This document shows positions 62,439 to 64,000 of a DNA stretch of 64,000 bases, one piece after another. The notes under the pieces were generated by a model. That model saw nothing but the letters and a program-made list of their open reading frames with translations. It had not been told where the DNA came from and made no database searches. This stretch comes from Mailhella massiliensis. Lineage in GTDB: Bacteria > Desulfobacterota > Desulfovibrionia > Desulfovibrionales > Desulfovibrionaceae. The DNA lies in contig NZ_LT706952.1 in assembly GCF_900155525.1 (NCBI RefSeq), positions 1,002,406 through 1,066,405 of the forward strand, in the 5' to 3' direction. The position numbers and the translations under genes are program-made. Within the stretch, counting starts at the first letter, position 1; each line of letters starts with the position of its first letter.

Positions 62439-63305
62439 TCAGGGCTTCAGATTCAGAAGACGGGCGGCGTTGCCGCTCAGGGAAAGTTCCAGAGCTTCGG
62501 GCTCCCAGGCTTTTTCCTTCCACCGCCGTACGGCTTCCTCAAGCCCGCGCACGGGGTAGGAGCTGGCAAAAAGAACCTGCTTCTTCAACGCGGTGTTGAA
62601 GGCGGGCATGACGTCGACGGACGGCATGAACGGCAGATAGAAGAAGAAGTCCGGCACCCAGTACAGGTTGGGATACTTGAAGGATACCGCCGCCATGGAA
62701 ATGAAATGCGGCCAGCAGGCATGAGGAATGAGAAACGGCGTGTTTCTGTATCTGGAAACCACATGCTCAAGGCGCAACGGGTCGGAATAGCTGAGATCGG
62801 GGCCGAGCAGATAGCTCATGGTGATCATGACGAACACGCCCAGAGACTCCGCCGTTTCATAGACGGGGTCCAGCCGGGGGTCGTCGCAGTAGCAGGGTTC
62901 GGAACACCAGCCCGGTTCGATGGAAATACCGCGCATCCCCAGTTCCCTGACGCTGCGTTCCGCGATCTTCGGCGCCGCCGGATCGAGGGCGTCCAGAGCG
63001 GCCACGCCGAAGAGCCGTCCCCTGTAACGGTTGACCAGCTCATACACCACTTCAGGGCTGACGTAGCCCTTGCTGAAGGTGCTGGAACTTGTGGAAGCCC
63101 TGCCGGACACCACCGCATAATCGATGCCCGCCGCGTCCATTTCATCCATGAATACGGAAATGTCTCTGGTCTGAACCGAACGGGGCGGAATATAACCGTA
63201 CATCTGGCCCGGATATTCCGGGTCGAATCCCGAAGATCTGACATCGAAGGGGCCCATGGACAGAAATTCCCCGAAAGGCGGACGGATACGGAAATCAATA
63301 ATCAT
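62439..63305 (-). CDS. Amidohydrolase-family-2-like protein lacking the N-terminal HxH
   Basis: A 288-residue TIM-barrel protein of the amidohydrolase-2 (ACMSD-like) group. The start at 63305 gives MIIDFRIRPPFGEF; the usual metal-binding HxH after 'ID' is replaced by RIR. Other family positions remain: GMRGISIEPG, IPHACWPH with histidines, and LFASSYPVRG near the C-terminus, with NAARLLNL at the end. AGGAC lies upstream. The protein may be metal-independent or use another site, for instance as a decarboxylase or hydratase on the imported compound. An IS element begins about 75 bases upstream and may separate it from its promoter or earlier genes. Confidence 0.8.
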   Translation of the reverse strand: MIIDFRIRPPFGEFLSMGPFDVRSSGFDPEYPGQMYGYIPPRSVQTRDISVFMDEMDAAGIDYAVVSGRASTSSSTFSKGYVSPEVVYELVNRYRGRLFGVAALDALDPAAPKIAERSVRELGMRGISIEPGWCSEPCYCDDPRLDPVYETAESLGVFVMITMSYLLGPDLSYSDPLRLEHVVSRYRNTPFLIPHACWPHFISMAAVSFKYPNLYWVPDFFFYLPFMPSVDVMPAFNTALKKQVLFASSYPVRGLEEAVRRWKEKAWEPEALELSLSGNAARLLNLKP

Positions 63306-63380
63306 AACGCGGTCCTGCAATCCATAGAAGACGAAAGTGACATGTACTGCGAACACTACCCAGATTTGATATGACATTAG

Positions 63381-64000
63381 CTAGGCTCAGGACTCATTAC
63401 TTGCCAAAAGGATAAGAAGTTCTTATTGTCGGCATAGGGAGGATGCCATGAAGGAACTTTTTTATCTTTCTCATGAACAGATTGCTCGTATCAAACGCTA
63501 CTTTCCACGTTCCCATGGCATTCCGAGAGTCGATGACAGACGTGTCATCAGCGGCATTATCTATGTCATCAAGCACGGCCTGCAATGGAAAGATGCTCCG
63601 CGCGAGTATGGACCATACAAAACTCTCTACAATCGTTTTATCCGCTGGAGCCGATTGGGTGTCTTTAACAGGATTTTTGCGGAGCTTGTTGAGCAAAACG
63701 GCTCCACAACACGCTTGATGATTGATGCCACACATCTCAAGGCACACAGGACAGCAGCAAGTTTGCTGAAAAAAGGGGCCTTTCCCGATGTATCGGACGC
63801 ACAAAAGGCGGCCTGAATTCAAAACTCCACGCTGTCTGCAATGCCTTCGGTCAACCGTTGGCCTTCCATCTGTCCGGCGGTCAGGTGAGCGATTACAAAG
63901 GCGCTGCTGTCCTGCTTGATACTCTGCCGCAGGCCGGGGAGCTTCTGGCGGATAGAGGCTATGATGCCGACTGGTTTCGTCATGCCTTGTCCCGTAAAGG
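63381..64000 (+). mobile_element. IS5-family insertion sequence (IS427-like), right end outside the window
   Basis: The left end lies near 63381-63385 in the sequence TTAGCTAGGCTCAGGACTC; either TTAG or CTAG would be a YTAR-type target duplication, but the other end is not in the window. A transposase in two overlapping frames occupies 63448 to the window end. The element sits between the amidohydrolase start and whatever once lay upstream. Confidence 0.85.
63448..64000 (+). CDS. IS5/IS427-type transposase, two frames joined by probable -1 frameshift, partial
   Basis: The first frame (63448-63816, 122 residues) has the IS427 N-terminal region: LSHEQIARIKRYFPR, VDDRRVISGIIYVIKHGLQW, APREYGPYKTLYNRFIRWS, ending with the first DDE Asp in MIDATHLKAHR. 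At the A6G run (LLKKG, about 63769-63775) the -1 frame continues: RCIGRTKGGLNSKLHAV, LSGGQVSDYKGAAVLLD, LLADRGYDADWF, which holds the second Asp region. The join at a slippery A-run is the known expression mode of this group. The gene continues past the window. Confidence 0.9.

Overview
The window is a GC-rich bacterial chromosome segment. Its gene content fits an anaerobic, sulfur-metabolising member of the Desulfovibrionaceae, such as the Desulfovibrio/Bilophila/Mailhella group. Supporting signs are an oxygen-sensitive glycyl radical enzyme with its activase, many binding-protein-dependent organic-acid transporters (TRAP, TAXI-TRAP, tripartite tricarboxylate), an AprA/AprB-like flavoprotein-ferredoxin pair, and type III secretion-type chaperones. 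The taxonomic assignment is inference from gene content only.

Layout. 1-6.2 kb: TRAP permease (partial), glycyl radical enzyme, its radical-SAM activase and an Fe-dependent alcohol dehydrogenase, probably an isethionate- or dihydroxypropanesulfonate-type C-S lyase module. 6.3-7.1 kb: tRNA-Val(UAC) followed by repeats and the frameshifted remnant of a P4-type tyrosine integrase, a decayed island junction. 7.1-10 kb: trkA-trkH potassium uptake. 10.2-16.3 kb: a visibly A+T-richer island with a LysR regulator divergent from a TAXI receptor, a fused TRAP permease, an FAD oxidoreductase and a two-cluster ferredoxin. 16.7-22.2 kb: a 1440-residue protein of unknown family flanked by two CesT-like chaperones, an orphan type III effector-like locus. 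22.7-24.3 kb: amtB-glnB behind a sigma-54 promoter. 24.8-33.8 kb: envelope and housekeeping genes (small lipoproteins, an HtrA protease, a two-component system with a His-rich mini-lipoprotein, ispH, murJ, a papain-like protein).

34-35.2 kb: metK with a clear sigma-70 promoter and terminator. 35.4-46.4 kb: a sigma-54 activator divergent from a long same-strand cluster. The cluster encodes an alkaline-phosphatase-superfamily hydrolase behind a consensus -24/-12 promoter, a TctCBA-type transporter, an MFS transporter, two unknown proteins, an OsmC-like protein and dihydrolipoamide dehydrogenase. 46.5-53.3 kb: rhodanese, a glycine riboswitch controlling an AGCS symporter, valS, and a BPL_N/amidotransferase-like protein. 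53.4-55.7 kb: a membrane-anchored XRE protein, a small secreted protein and a ferritin-like/VIT fusion. 55.9-63.3 kb: a second catabolic set (Old-Yellow-Enzyme-type oxidoreductase, LysR, TRAP DctP and DctQM, amidohydrolase-like protein), cut off from upstream sequence by an IS5-family element whose right end lies outside the window.

Taken together this looks like a nutrient-scavenging chromosome region. Four separate transporter-plus-enzyme cassettes, at least two with a dedicated regulator next to them, sit between conserved core genes. Two loci look most likely to be undescribed: the large effector-like protein with its chaperones (16.7-22.2 kb) and the sigma-54-controlled hydrolase/TctCBA/OsmC/Lpd cluster (35.4-46.4 kb).
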